Assembly (NCBI RefSeq): GCF_001641125.1
Contig: NZ_LWLP01000001.1
Span: 2,652,079-2,716,078, forward strand
Direction: 5' to 3'
Length of the DNA stretch: 64,000 nucleotides
DNA from: Arthrobacter sp. OY3WO11
GTDB taxonomy: Bacteria > Actinomycetota > Actinomycetes > Actinomycetales > Micrococcaceae
Shown here: positions 54,864-63,777 of the stretch, in pieces
Numbering within the stretch: the stretch's first letter is position 1
Layout of the letters: each line of letters opens with the position of its first letter
Made by a program: the position numbers and the translations under genes
The notes under the pieces: generated by a model
Seen by the model: the letters and a program-made list of their open reading frames with translations, nothing else
The model's database searches: none
Told to the model about the DNA's origin: nothing

Positions 54864-55279
54864 TTGTTCTTCCTGCTCACCAGCCGCGTTGCGCTCCAGT
54901 CCTTGGACACGCCTGCCGACGTCGTCACGTGCAGTCCGGCGGTCGGCGCCGCCTCCTGGATATCCGCCGGGGAGACGTATCCAGTCCTTCCGGACTTGGG
55001 TGTCAGGACCCAAACGACGCCGTTTTCGCTGAGGGTGGTCAGCGAATCCATGAGGCTGTCCACCAGGTCCCCGTCGCCGTCGCGCCACCAGAAAACGACG
55101 GCGTCCGCCACTTCATGGTCGTCCTCGTCCAGCAGCTCGGAACCCGTCAGGTCCTCAATATCGTCACGCAAGTCGAAATCGACGTCGTCGTCGTAACCGA
55201 ACTCCTGAATCAGATCCCCATTCTTGAAACCCAATTTTTCCGCCACATTTACCGAAGTGGCGGCGTCGGCCTCGCTCAC
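54860..55279 (-). CDS. DUF3052 family protein
   Basis: A 139-residue acidic protein of the DUF3052 family, nearly restricted to Actinobacteria. The N-terminal block VNVAEKLGFKNGDLIQEFG is highly characteristic, followed by an acidic segment (YDDDVDFDLRDDIED) and VVFWWRDGDGDLVDSLMD. Function is unknown. The start is GTG at 55279, because GGAGG lies 5 nt before it; an ATG 12 nt earlier would precede that ribosome site. It is the first gene of a coupled run with AhpE and the sirtuin, and divergent from aceE. Confidence 0.9.
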   Translation of the reverse strand: MSEADAATSVNVAEKLGFKNGDLIQEFGYDDDVDFDLRDDIEDLTGSELLDEDDHEVADAVVFWWRDGDGDLVDSLMDSLTTLSENGVVWVLTPKSGRTGYVSPADIQEAAPTAGLHVTTSAGVSKDWSATRLVSRKNK

Positions 55280-55298
55280 GTGTACCTCCAATGCCTTT

Positions 55299-55315
55299 TA
55301 TGCGCGGTGCGCATA
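55299..55315. promoter_or_regulatory. Palindrome upstream of the DUF3052 gene
   Basis: TATGCGC-GGT-GCGCATA is a near-perfect 17-bp inverted repeat 20 nt before the DUF3052 start, in an otherwise AT-richer region. It could be an operator or a leader hairpin of the DUF3052-ahpE-sirtuin run. Confidence 0.4.
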
Positions 55316-55588
55316 GTGATTTCCATTACTCCCAGCCAACACCCTTTGTGCCTGAGCTTCAAGCTGCCGCCCCCGTGATGCGGCATATTCTGCGTCACAT
55401 CAGGTTCCGCCAACCCGCAGCACAGCGGCTTTTCGTCACACAACCAGTATGACGGCGAAATACAACAGGGCCGCCCAAGCCGCGGCTACGCATCGCGTTG
55501 GGGACAGAGTTAGAGTGGCAGGTGACAACTATGCCTGCGGGGCAACAACCCTGTAACTCCAATGCAGACGTAGGAATGCTAGGACCCT

Positions 55589-55648
55589 GCCCGGCACACA
55601 TGACCGGGCTGTTGTAACCGATACGTCGCACACGGCGTATGTACGCCG
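55589..55648 (+). promoter_or_regulatory. Hairpin and palindrome in the aceE leader
   Basis: GCCCGG-N9-CCGGGC (55589-55609) and CGGCGTA-TG-TACGCCG (55633-55648, perfect) lie 58-117 nt upstream of the aceE GTG. The second is a candidate operator or a leader hairpin. The rest of the 426-nt gap between DUF3052 and aceE shows no gene. Confidence 0.45.
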
Positions 55649-55705
55649 GGCGGTCACCCTGCCCGGCCTGAGTGCGCCATCAATGCGCGCAAAGAGAGGT
55701 TGGAC

Positions 55706-58447
55706 GTGGCTGCAGGAGAAGATACCTCCCATATCCTCAGCGGGTTGACTAACCAGCTGCCTGATCGTGATCCGGAAGAGACTGCCGAGTGGGTTGAGTC
55801 CCTGGATTCATTGATCAGGGAACAGGGCACTGAGCGTGCCCAATTCATCATGCGGAGCCTGCTGCAGCGCGCGGGCGCGCAGAGCGTCGGGGTGCCGATG
55901 GTGACCACCACCGATTACGTGAACACGATCCCGGTGGACCAGGAAGCCGAATTCCCCGGGAACGAGGAGTACGAGCGCCGGTACCGGGCGTATATGCGGT
56001 GGAACGCCGCGGTGATGGTCCACCGGGCGCAGCGGGCGAACATCGGCGTGGGCGGGCACATCTCCACCTACGCCGGCGCCGCGACCCTGTACGAGGTGGG
56101 CTTCAACCACTTCTTCCGCGGCAAGGACCACCCCGGCGGCGGTGACCAGGTCTTCTTCCAGGGCCACGCCTCCCCCGGCATGTACGCCCGGGCCTTCATG
56201 GAAGGCCGGCTCTCGGAGGAGGACCTGGACGGGTTCCGGCAGGAAAAGTCCAAGGAAGGCCACGCCCTGTCCTCCTACCCGCACCCACGGCTGATGCCGC
56301 ACTTCTGGGAGTTCCCCACCGTGTCCATGGGCATCGGGCCGATGAACGCGATCTACCAGGCCCAGTCCAACCGGTACCTGCACAACCGGGGCCTGAAAGA
56401 CACCTCCGACCAGCAGGTCTGGGCGTTCCTGGGCGACGGGGAAATGGACGAGCCCGAATCCCGCGGCCTGCTCCAGCTCGCCGCGAACGAGAACCTGGAC
56501 AACCTGAACTTCGTGATCAACTGCAACCTCCAGCGCCTGGACGGGCCCGTGCGCGGCAACGGCAAGATCATGCAGGAACTCGAAGCGTTCTTCCGCGGCG
56601 CGGGCTGGAACGTCATCAAGGTCGTCTGGGGCCGGGAATGGGATGACCTGCTCACCAAAGACACCGACGGGTCGCTGGTGAAGATCATGAACGAAACCCC
56701 CGACGGTGACTACCAGACCTACAAGGCAGAATCCGGCGGGTTCGTCCGCGAACACTTCTTCGGGAAGGACCCGGCCACCAAGGACCTCGTCGCGGACCTC
56801 ACCGATGACCAGATCTGGAACCTCAAACGCGGCGGCCACGACTACCGCAAGGTCTACGCCGCGTACAAGGCAGCCACCGAATTCAAGGGCAAACCCACCG
56901 TCATCCTCGCCAAAACCGTCAAAGGCTACGGCCTCGGACCGCACTTCGAGGGCCGCAACGCGACCCACCAGATGAAGAAACTCACCCTGGATGACCTGAA
57001 GAAGTTCCGCGACCACCTGCGGATCCCCGTCACGGACGAACAGCTCGAAAAAGACCTGTACCAGCCCCCGTACTACCACCCCGGCACGGACGCCCCGGAA
57101 ATCAAGTACATGATGGAGCGCCGCGCGGCCCTGGGCGGTTCCGTCCCGGAGCGCCGGTCCAAGCACGCCGAGATCACCCTGCCCGAGGCCAAGTCCTACG
57201 AGGTCGCCAAACGAGGCTCGGGCAAGCAGCAGGCCGCCACCACCATGGCCTTCGTGCGCCTGCTCAAGGACCTCATGCGGGACAAGAACTTCGGCAAGCA
57301 CATCGCCCCGATCATCCCGGACGAGGCACGCACGTTCGGGATGGACGCGTTCTTCCCCACTGCGAAGATCTACAACCCCAAGGGCCAGAACTACCTCTCC
57401 GTGGACCGCGACCTCGTCCTGGCCTACAAGGAATCCGCCCAGGGCCAGCTGATCCACCCCGGCATCAACGAAGCCGGCGCCGTGGCAGCGTTCACCGCCG
57501 CCGGCACCGCCTACGCCACCCACGGCGTTCCCCTGGTCCCGGTCTACGTGTTCTACTCCATGTTCGGCTTCCAGCGCACCGGCGACGCGTTCTGGGCCGC
57601 CGCGGACCAGATGACCCGCGGCTTCATCATCGGCGCCACCGCAGGACGGACCACCCTCACCGGCGAAGGACTCCAGCACGCCGACGGCCACTCCCCCCTG
57701 CTCGCCTCCACCAACCCCGCCGTCGTCACCTACGACCCCGCCTACGGCTACGAAATGGGCCACATCATCCGCGACGGCCTCGAACGCATGTACGGGCCGG
57801 ACTCGGAAGACCGGAACCTCATGTACTACCTCACGGTCTACAACGAGCCGATCACCCAGCCCGCCGAACCCGAGGAACTGGACGTCGAGGGCGTCATCAA
57901 GGGCATCTACCTGCTGGCTCCGGCGAAGATCGATGGTCCGCGGACCCAGATCCTGGCCTCCGGCGTGTCCGTCCCCTGGGCCCTCGAAGCCCAGCGGATC
58001 CTCGCCGAAGACTGGTCAGTCTCCGCCGACGTCTGGTCCGTGACCTCCTGGAACGAACTGCGCCGCGACGGACTCGCCGCCGAAGAGGAAGCCTTCCTCA
58101 ACCCCGGCGAACCCGCCCGCGTCCCCTTCATCACCCAGCAACTCGAAGGAGCCACCGGCCCCGTCGTCGCCGTGTCCGACTACATGAAAGCCGTCCCCGA
58201 CCAGATCCGCCAATTCGTCCCCAACGAATTCGCCACCCTCGGCGCCGACGGCTTCGGCTTCTCCGACACCCGCGCAGCAGCCCGCCGCTTCTTCAAAAAC
58301 GACACCCACTCCATCGTGGTGCGTTCACTGGAGATGCTCGCCCGCCGCGGCGAGGTGGATGCGCAGGCCCCGATCAAGGCGATTGAGAAGTACAGGCTTC
58401 ACAACGTCAATGCGGGCACCACGGGCAACGCCGGTGGCGAAGCCTAG
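55706..58447 (+). CDS. aceE: Pyruvate dehydrogenase E1 component (homodimeric type)
   Basis: A 913-residue thiamine-diphosphate enzyme that decarboxylates pyruvate and acetylates E2 lipoyl groups. Motifs: the N-terminal E2-binding region, [22 protein letters not shown] with active-site His residues, [14 protein letters not shown] (ThDP/Mg binding GDG...), [27 protein letters not shown] and [14 protein letters not shown]. It is the long homodimeric form used by E. coli and Actinobacteria. The start is GTG at 55706, placed 7 nt after GAGAGG. E2 and E3 genes are not in this window. Confidence 0.96.
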   Translation: MAAGEDTSHILSGLTNQLPDRDPEETAEWVESLDSLIREQGTERAQFIMRSLLQRAGAQSVGVPMVTTTDYVNTIPVDQEAEFPGNEEYERRYRAYMRWNAAVMVHRAQRANIGVGGHISTYAGAATLYEVGFNHFFRGKDHPGGGDQVFFQGHASPGMYARAFMEGRLSEEDLDGFRQEKSKEGHALSSYPHPRLMPHFWEFPTVSMGIGPMNAIYQAQSNRYLHNRGLKDTSDQQVWAFLGDGEMDEPESRGLLQLAANENLDNLNFVINCNLQRLDGPVRGNGKIMQELEAFFRGAGWNVIKVVWGREWDDLLTKDTDGSLVKIMNETPDGDYQTYKAESGGFVREHFFGKDPATKDLVADLTDDQIWNLKRGGHDYRKVYAAYKAATEFKGKPTVILAKTVKGYGLGPHFEGRNATHQMKKLTLDDLKKFRDHLRIPVTDEQLEKDLYQPPYYHPGTDAPEIKYMMERRAALGGSVPERRSKHAEITLPEAKSYEVAKRGSGKQQAATTMAFVRLLKDLMRDKNFGKHIAPIIPDEARTFGMDAFFPTAKIYNPKGQNYLSVDRDLVLAYKESAQGQLIHPGINEAGAVAAFTAAGTAYATHGVPLVPVYVFYSMFGFQRTGDAFWAAADQMTRGFIIGATAGRTTLTGEGLQHADGHSPLLASTNPAVVTYDPAYGYEMGHIIRDGLERMYGPDSEDRNLMYYLTVYNEPITQPAEPEELDVEGVIKGIYLLAPAKIDGPRTQILASGVSVPWALEAQRILAEDWSVSADVWSVTSWNELRRDGLAAEEEAFLNPGEPARVPFITQQLEGATGPVVAVSDYMKAVPDQIRQFVPNEFATLGADGFGFSDTRAAARRFFKNDTHSIVVRSLEMLARRGEVDAQAPIKAIEKYRLHNVNAGTTGNAGGEA

Positions 58448-58468
58448 CTTGGTCCCTCAGTAAAGACG

Positions 58469-58506
58469 CGACGGCGGCTCCCTCCGAAAGGCGGGGGCCG
58501 CCGTCG
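58469..58506 (+). terminator. Terminator after aceE
   Basis: CGACGGCGGC (58469-58478) pairs with GCCGCCGTCG (58497-58506), with further GC pairs inside. It lies 22 nt past the stop and has only a weak T tract. Confidence 0.7.
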
Positions 58507-58601
58507 TCCGTTAAGGCCTTGGTGTCATGTGACGCAGGGCAAAGCGGATTGTAGCCTTTGCACAAATGGAGGTTGCGGGACGCTGCCCGTATGCTCAAAG
58601 A

Positions 58602-59846
58602 ATGCCAGCACCTGCCACCCCGTCCGCCAAGCGCAAACCGTCCACTCCGCGGGTGACTCCGGAGAAGTCGGAGACCCTCAAGAAACTGCGGGCACACGTG
58701 GGCCAGCTTTCCACCACCACCATGCGCGAGCTGGAAAAGTCCCTGCCCTGGTACAGCCGGCTCAGCTCGGACGAGCGCTCGGCGCTGGGCATGGTGGCAC
58801 AGAACGGCATTGCGGCTTTCGTCACGTGGTACGAGAGGCCCAGCTCTCCGTCATGGATCCTAACGGACGTCTTTGGAACGGCACCCACCGAGCTGACCCG
58901 CTCCATAAGCCTGCAGAAAGCGCTGCAATTGATCCGGATTGTGGTGGAGGTGGTGGAGGACCAGGTACCGGTCATTGCACCGGAGGCCGACCAGCCGTCC
59001 CTCCGTGAAGCCGTGTTGCGCTACTCGAGGGAGGTTGCCTTCGCTGCCGCCGACGTCTACGCGCGCGCCGCCGAATCCCGCGGGTCCTGGGACACCCGTC
59101 TCGAGGCCCTGATTGTGGACGCCATCCTCCGCGGCGAGAACACGGACGCTTTGCGCTCCAGGATCGCGGCGCTTGGCTGGAAAGCCCAGGAGCGCTTCAC
59201 GGTCATGGTGGGCAACTCCCCTTCGGAGCCCAGTGCCAGCTACGTCAGTGAACTGCGCCGGATGGCCGGCCGGTACGCGGAGGACGCGCTGGTGGGCATC
59301 CAGGGCGACCGGCTCATCCTCATCCTGGGCGGAGTGCAGGACAGGGAAACAGCGTATGTGAAGCTCAGCGAAATGTTTGCTCCCGGCCCTGTGGTGTACG
59401 GCCCCGAGGCCGGTTCGCTGCTGGAAGCCAGCGGGTCTGCCCAGTCGGCTTTTGCGGGCCTCACCGCGGCCAGGGCGTGGCCGTCCGCCCCGCGGCCCGT
59501 GGCTGCCGACGATCTGCTGCCGGAACGGGTCATCTCCGGGGACGACGCCGCCCGCCGTTCCCTTGTCAAGAACATCTACCGCCCCCTGCTGGCCGCATCC
59601 AATGGCCTGGTTGAAACCCTTGGCACCTACCTGGAACTGGGGCATTCACTTGAGGCAACAGCGCGGGAACTCTTCGTTCACGCGAACACTGTGCGGTACC
59701 GTTTGAAGCGCGTCTGCGACGTCACGGGGTGGGACCCGCTCCTGCCGAGGGAGGCTTTTGTCCTGCAGGCCGCACTTGTTGTGGGCCGTCTTTCGACGCC
59801 ACCGAAAGCTGCGGCTGAACGCCAGCCGTCCCGGAATCAGCCCTGA
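58602..59846 (+). CDS. fasR: PucR-type regulator of fatty acid synthesis (FasR-like)
   Basis: A 414-residue regulator. The N-terminal half is helical (MRELEKSLPWYSRLSSDERS, GMVAQNGIAAFVTWYERP). The C-terminal PucR HTH is clear: LGTYLELGHSLEATARELF followed by VHANTVRYRLKRVCDVTGWDP. Position and domain order match Streptomyces FasR, which activates the fabD-fabH-acpP-fabF operon directly downstream. The ATG at 58602 is preceded by TATGCT 12 nt upstream and no ribosome site, so it may be leaderless. A palindrome lies 4 nt past the stop. Confidence 0.9.
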   Translation: MPAPATPSAKRKPSTPRVTPEKSETLKKLRAHVGQLSTTTMRELEKSLPWYSRLSSDERSALGMVAQNGIAAFVTWYERPSSPSWILTDVFGTAPTELTRSISLQKALQLIRIVVEVVEDQVPVIAPEADQPSLREAVLRYSREVAFAAADVYARAAESRGSWDTRLEALIVDAILRGENTDALRSRIAALGWKAQERFTVMVGNSPSEPSASYVSELRRMAGRYAEDALVGIQGDRLILILGGVQDRETAYVKLSEMFAPGPVVYGPEAGSLLEASGSAQSAFAGLTAARAWPSAPRPVAADDLLPERVISGDDAARRSLVKNIYRPLLAASNGLVETLGTYLELGHSLEATARELFVHANTVRYRLKRVCDVTGWDPLLPREAFVLQAALVVGRLSTPPKAAAERQPSRNQP

Positions 59847-59849
59847 GGC

Positions 59850-59868
59850 GTTGTAGACTTCCTACAAC
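59850..59868 (+). promoter_or_regulatory. Palindrome upstream of fabD, candidate FasR site
   Basis: GTTGTAG-ACTTC-CTACAAC is a perfect 19-bp inverted repeat 66 nt before the fabD start. Its position fits a FasR operator for the fab operon. A related TTGTA-CCGCC-TACAA stands after fabF at 63701-63715. Confidence 0.6.
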
Positions 59869-59934
59869 CTGACCCCGTGAGCTTGGTGCGGACAAACACC
59901 GCTGGATCACTCAGTAATTTGGAAAGCTGGATAC

Positions 59935-60864
59935 GTGCTTGCAATAGTCTGCCCTGGACAGGGCTCACAGACCCCGGGTTTTCTGGTCCCCTGGCTGGAA
60001 CTGCCCCCGGTGGCAGGCCAGCTGGCCGCCCTCAGCGACATCGCAGGCATTGACCTGATCGCCCACGGGACCACCTCGGACGAAGAAACCATCAAGGACA
60101 CTGCCGTAGCGCAGCCCCTGATCGTCGCCGCCGGCCTTGTTGCGGCTGCTTCCCTGTTCGATGTTGAACTCAGCTCCCTTCCGGTCATCCTGGCAGGCCA
60201 CTCCGTTGGTGAAATCACCGCCTCAGCGCTTTCCGGGGTACTCACCGAGCAGGAGGCCATGACGTTTGTCCGCGAGCGTGCCAACAGCATGGCTGCAGCC
60301 GCTGCCGTCACCCCCACCGGCATGAGCGCAGTGGTGGGCGGCGACCCCGCCGACGTCCTGGCAGCCATCACGGCAGCGGGGGCCACCCCGGCCAACGTCA
60401 ACGGCGCGGGCCAGACCGTTGCCGCCGGAACCTTTGAGCAGCTGAAAGCCCTGGCCGACAACCCGCCAGCCAAGGCCCGGGTCATTCCCCTGAAGGTGGC
60501 CGGCGCCTTCCACACCAGCCACATGGCTCCCGCAGTCAGCGCCCTGAAGGCGCTGGAACCGCAGCTTAAGCCGCAGGCACCGAAGGTGCCGCTGCTGTCC
60601 AACTACGACGGCGGGGAAGTCACCGACGGCCACGCCGCCGTCGAGAGCCTCATTGCCCAGGTGTCACGTCCCGTCCGCTGGGACCGTTGCATGGAGACGA
60701 TGGTCGCAAGGGGCGTCACCGGCGTAATTGAACTTGCTCCTGCCGGCACGCTTGCCGGCCTCGCCAAGCGGGGCATGCCCGGTGTCAAAACCGTGGCGGT
60801 CAAAACACCGGACGACCTTTCCGCCGCACTGGCGCTTTTCGCAGAACTGGAGGGCAACGCATGA
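59935..60864 (+). CDS. fabD: Malonyl-CoA:ACP transacylase
   Basis: A 309-residue enzyme that moves malonate from CoA to ACP for type II fatty acid synthesis. The N-terminal CPGQGSQTPGFL, nucleophile GHSVGE (Ser90) and AGAFHTSHM with the catalytic His are clear. The start is GTG at 59935. It is the first gene of fabD-fabH-acpP-fabF and overlaps fabH by 4 nt (ATGA). Confidence 0.96.
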   Translation: MLAIVCPGQGSQTPGFLVPWLELPPVAGQLAALSDIAGIDLIAHGTTSDEETIKDTAVAQPLIVAAGLVAAASLFDVELSSLPVILAGHSVGEITASALSGVLTEQEAMTFVRERANSMAAAAAVTPTGMSAVVGGDPADVLAAITAAGATPANVNGAGQTVAAGTFEQLKALADNPPAKARVIPLKVAGAFHTSHMAPAVSALKALEPQLKPQAPKVPLLSNYDGGEVTDGHAAVESLIAQVSRPVRWDRCMETMVARGVTGVIELAPAGTLAGLAKRGMPGVKTVAVKTPDDLSAALALFAELEGNA

Positions 60865-61922
60865 GCGTTCCCACGCTGAAACAGGCCCCGATTCAGGAGC
60901 ACACCCGGATCCTCGGCCTGGGTGCCTACCGGCCGGACGTTATCGTCACCAACGAGGACGTGTGCCAGTGGATCGATTCCTCCGACGAATGGATCCGCCA
61001 GCGCACCGGCATCGTGACCCGGCACCGGGCCCCGGCTGAGGTCAGCGTCATTGACATGGCCGAGGGCGCTGCCCGCGAAGCCATGGATAAGGCTGGAATT
61101 CAGGCCTCGGACCTGGGCGCTGTCATTGTCTCCACCGTGACGCATCCCTACGCCACGCCGTCTGCCGCGGCGGCCCTGGCGGACCGCCTCGGCGCCACCC
61201 CGGCACCTGCCTTTGACATCTCCGCGGCCTGCGCCGGCTACTGCTACGGCATCGCCCAGGGTGACGCCCTGGTCCGCTCAGGCGCCGCGAAGTATGTCCT
61301 GGTGGTGGGCGCGGAGAAGTTGTCAGACGTCATCGACAATCGTGAACGCACCATCTCCTTCCTGCTCGGGGACGGTGCCGGCGCCGTCGTCATCGGGCCC
61401 TCCGAAACTCCCGGAATCGCACCTTCGGTCTGGGGGTCGGACGGCAGCAAGTGGGACGCCATCGGAATGACCCGTTCCATGCTCGATGTCCGGGACCTTG
61501 GCCTGGCTGCCCGCCAGTCGGATTCGACAGGGGACCTTGCCCTGCTCGAGGAAGCCCAGGAACTCTACCCCACCCTCCGCCAGGACGGCCAGACCGTCTT
61601 CCGCTGGGCCGTGTGGGAGATGGCCAAGGTTGCCCAGCAGGCCATGGACGCAGCCGGAGTACAGGCCGAGGACCTGGTGGCCTTCATCCCCCACCAGGCC
61701 AACATGCGCATCATCGACGAGATGGTGAAGAAGCTGAAGCTGCCCGAGACGGTTACAGTGGCACGGGACATCGCCGATGCAGGAAACACCTCTGCAGCGT
61801 CCATCCCGCTGGCCACCCACCGCCTGCTGGCCGAAAAGCCGGAACTGAGCGGAGGACTGGCGCTCCAGATCGGCTTCGGGGCCGGGCTCGTCTTCGGCGC
61901 ACAGGTAGTTGTCCTTCCTTAG
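60861..61922 (+). CDS. fabH: 3-oxoacyl-ACP synthase III (KAS III)
   Basis: A 353-residue condensing enzyme that starts fatty acid synthesis from acyl-CoA and malonyl-ACP. The catalytic triad is visible: Cys124 in DISAACAGYCYG, His in FIPHQANMRI and Asn in DAGNTSAASIPL. As in other Gram-positives it probably accepts branched primers, giving iso/anteiso acids (inference). It is translationally coupled to fabD. Confidence 0.97.
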   Translation: MSVPTLKQAPIQEHTRILGLGAYRPDVIVTNEDVCQWIDSSDEWIRQRTGIVTRHRAPAEVSVIDMAEGAAREAMDKAGIQASDLGAVIVSTVTHPYATPSAAAALADRLGATPAPAFDISAACAGYCYGIAQGDALVRSGAAKYVLVVGAEKLSDVIDNRERTISFLLGDGAGAVVIGPSETPGIAPSVWGSDGSKWDAIGMTRSMLDVRDLGLAARQSDSTGDLALLEEAQELYPTLRQDGQTVFRWAVWEMAKVAQQAMDAAGVQAEDLVAFIPHQANMRIIDEMVKKLKLPETVTVARDIADAGNTSAASIPLATHRLLAEKPELSGGLALQIGFGAGLVFGAQVVVLP

Positions 61923-62001
61923 GAACGCCCCAACAGGCCGCAACCGCGTCCTGAACCATTTCCGGCAGACCCTGCCGGCAATACAAGAAAAGGAGCCATC
62001 A

Positions 62002-62247
62002 ATGGCTAGCAACGAAGAGATCCTGGCCGGCTTGGCTGAAATCGTCAACGAAGAAACCGGCCTGGCCCCCGAGGCCGTGGAGCTGGACAAGTCCTTCACC
62101 GAGGACCTGGACATCGACTCCATCTCCATGATGACCATCGTGGTCAACGCCGAAGAGAAGTTCGGCGTGCGCATCCCGGACGAAGAGGTCAAGAACCTCA
62201 AGACCGTCGGCGACGCCGTCAGCTTCATCGCCGGAGCACAGGCCTAG
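62002..62247 (+). CDS. acpP: Acyl carrier protein
   Basis: An 81-residue ACP carrying growing acyl chains. The phosphopantetheine site is Ser40 in EDLDIDSISMMT (DSI rather than the common DSL). The C-terminal helix reads EVKNLKTVGDAVSFI. The ATG at 62002 follows AGGAG. It is third in the fab operon, 79 nt after fabH, and followed by a hairpin before fabF. Confidence 0.95.
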   Translation: MASNEEILAGLAEIVNEETGLAPEAVELDKSFTEDLDIDSISMMTIVVNAEEKFGVRIPDEEVKNLKTVGDAVSFIAGAQA

Positions 62248-62277
62248 CCAAGGCTTCCGCCGTTCATCGGCATGGCA

Positions 62278-62311
62278 GGGCTGCCGGTCCGGAAGACCGG
62301 GCCGGCAGCCC
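62278..62311 (+). terminator. Attenuator-like hairpin between acpP and fabF
   Basis: GGGCTGCCGG (62278-62287) pairs perfectly with CCGGCAGCCC (62302-62311), and TTTTT follows 6 nt later (62318-62322). It could stop part of the transcripts after acpP, giving more ACP than FabF. The 206-nt gap has room for a separate fabF promoter. Confidence 0.6.
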
Positions 62312-62453
62312 GCCGCATTTTTCCGGCACTTGCCCCACGCGCAGTGCTCCTACGGGCACTGTTCCCGGCAGTGTTGTTGCTTGAAGCAGTGTGCCGATCA
62401 TTAATACGCGGGACCTCCGGTAATCGGATTCCCCACCGACAGAGAGTGATCCC

Positions 62454-63689
62454 ATGACACGCAAAGTAGTCATTACCGGTCTGGGTGCCACCACGCCCAT
62501 CGGCGGCGATGTACCCACGATGTGGAACAACGCGCTCAAGGGGGTCTCCGGTGCCCGCACCCTGGAGGACGACTGGGTAGCCAAGTACGAGCTGCCCGTC
62601 CACTTCGCCGCGCGTTGCAGCACCCCGGCCCTGGACGTGCTCAGTCGCGTCGAGGCCAAGCGCATGGACCCGTCCACCCAGTTCGGCGTCATCGCAGCCC
62701 GTGAAGCCTGGGCTGACTCCGGCATCACTGAGTTCGACAAGGACAGGCTGGCCGTCGCCTTCGCCACGGGTATTGGCGGTGTCTGGACACTCCTTGATGC
62801 CTGGGACACCCTGAAGGAAAAAGGCCCCCGCCGGGTCCTCCCCATGACCGTTCCCATGCTGATGCCCAACGGTGTTGCCGCAGCCGTCAGCTTGGACCTC
62901 GGTGCCCGCGCCGGCGCCCACACCCCCGTTTCCGCCTGCGCGTCCGGCACCGAAGCCCTCCACCTTGGGCTCGACCTGATCCGCTCAGGCAAGGCCGACG
63001 TGGTCATGTGCGGCGGCGCCGAAGCGGCCATCCACCCGATGCCCCTCGCAGCCTTCGCCTCCATGCAGGCACTCTCCCGCCGGAATGACGACCCGCAGGG
63101 CGCCTCCCGTCCCTACGACACGGGCCGCGACGGCTTTGTGATGGGCGAAGGCGCCGGCGCCCTGGTCCTTGAGGCTGAGGAGCACGCCCTGGCTCGCGGT
63201 GCGCGCATCTACGGTGAACTGGCGGGCACTTCCGTCACCGCTGACGCATACCACATCACCGCTCCCGACCCCGCAGGCCTGGGTGCCACCCGTGCACTCA
63301 AAGCTGCCATGTTCGATGGCCGCATCCAGCCTGAGGATGTGGTCCACGTGAACGCGCACGCCACGTCCACCCCCGTGGGTGACAAGCCGGAATACACCGC
63401 CCTCCGGGCTGCACTGGGGAACCATGTGGACAACGTCGCAGTCTCCGCAACGAAGTCCCAAATGGGCCACCTCCTGGGCGCATCCGGTGCTGTCGAGGCC
63501 GTACTGACAGTGCTCGCTGTTTACGACCGGAAGGCACCGGTCACCATCAACCTGGAGAACCAGGACCCGGAGATCCCGCTCGACGTCGTCACCTCGGCCC
63601 GCGACCTGCCCGCCGGCAACATCGTGGCACTGAGCAACTCGTTCGGCTTCGGTGGCCACAACGCCGTGATTGCGGTCCGCAGCGTCTGA
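62454..63689 (+). CDS. fabF: 3-oxoacyl-ACP synthase II (KAS II)
   Basis: A 411-residue elongating condensing enzyme. N-terminal VVITGLGATTPIGGD, catalytic Cys162 in PVSACASGTEALHLG, His in VNAHATSTPVGD and His in SQMGHLLGASGAVE form the KAS I/II triad, and SNSFGFGGHNA ends the fold. It is the last gene of the fab operon, followed by a palindrome and a strong terminator. Confidence 0.97.
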   Translation: MTRKVVITGLGATTPIGGDVPTMWNNALKGVSGARTLEDDWVAKYELPVHFAARCSTPALDVLSRVEAKRMDPSTQFGVIAAREAWADSGITEFDKDRLAVAFATGIGGVWTLLDAWDTLKEKGPRRVLPMTVPMLMPNGVAAAVSLDLGARAGAHTPVSACASGTEALHLGLDLIRSGKADVVMCGGAEAAIHPMPLAAFASMQALSRRNDDPQGASRPYDTGRDGFVMGEGAGALVLEAEEHALARGARIYGELAGTSVTADAYHITAPDPAGLGATRALKAAMFDGRIQPEDVVHVNAHATSTPVGDKPEYTALRAALGNHVDNVAVSATKSQMGHLLGASGAVEAVLTVLAVYDRKAPVTINLENQDPEIPLDVVTSARDLPAGNIVALSNSFGFGGHNAVIAVRSV

Positions 63690-63700
63690 TCTTCAGAACG

Positions 63701-63715
63701 TTGTACCGCCTACAA
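63701..63715 (+). promoter_or_regulatory. TTGTA/TACAA palindrome after fabF
   Basis: TTGTA-CCGCC-TACAA matches the half-sites of the 59850-59868 palindrome but with a spacer 2 nt shorter. It lies between the fabF stop and the terminator. It could be a second binding site or chance similarity. Confidence 0.35.
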
Positions 63716-63716
63716 A

Positions 63717-63746
63717 AGGAGGCCCCGCCGTGTGGCGGGGCCTCCT
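63717..63746 (+). terminator. Terminator after fabF
   Basis: AGGAGGCCCCGCC (63717-63729) pairs with GGCGGGGCCTCCT, 4-nt loop, followed by CTTT. The A run before it allows use by the convergent DUF3145 gene too. Confidence 0.88.
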
Positions 63747-63777
63747 CTTTGCTATGGAAGATTCAGGTCGACGGCGG

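Noticed and set aside
55808..57763. 651-codon minus-strand open frame inside aceE
   Set aside because: Antisense shadow of a strongly codon-biased gene; valine/glycine-rich translation with no motif.
62272..62457. 61-codon frame in the acpP-fabF gap
   Set aside because: It overlaps the hairpin, lacks a ribosome site and has an arginine-rich random composition.
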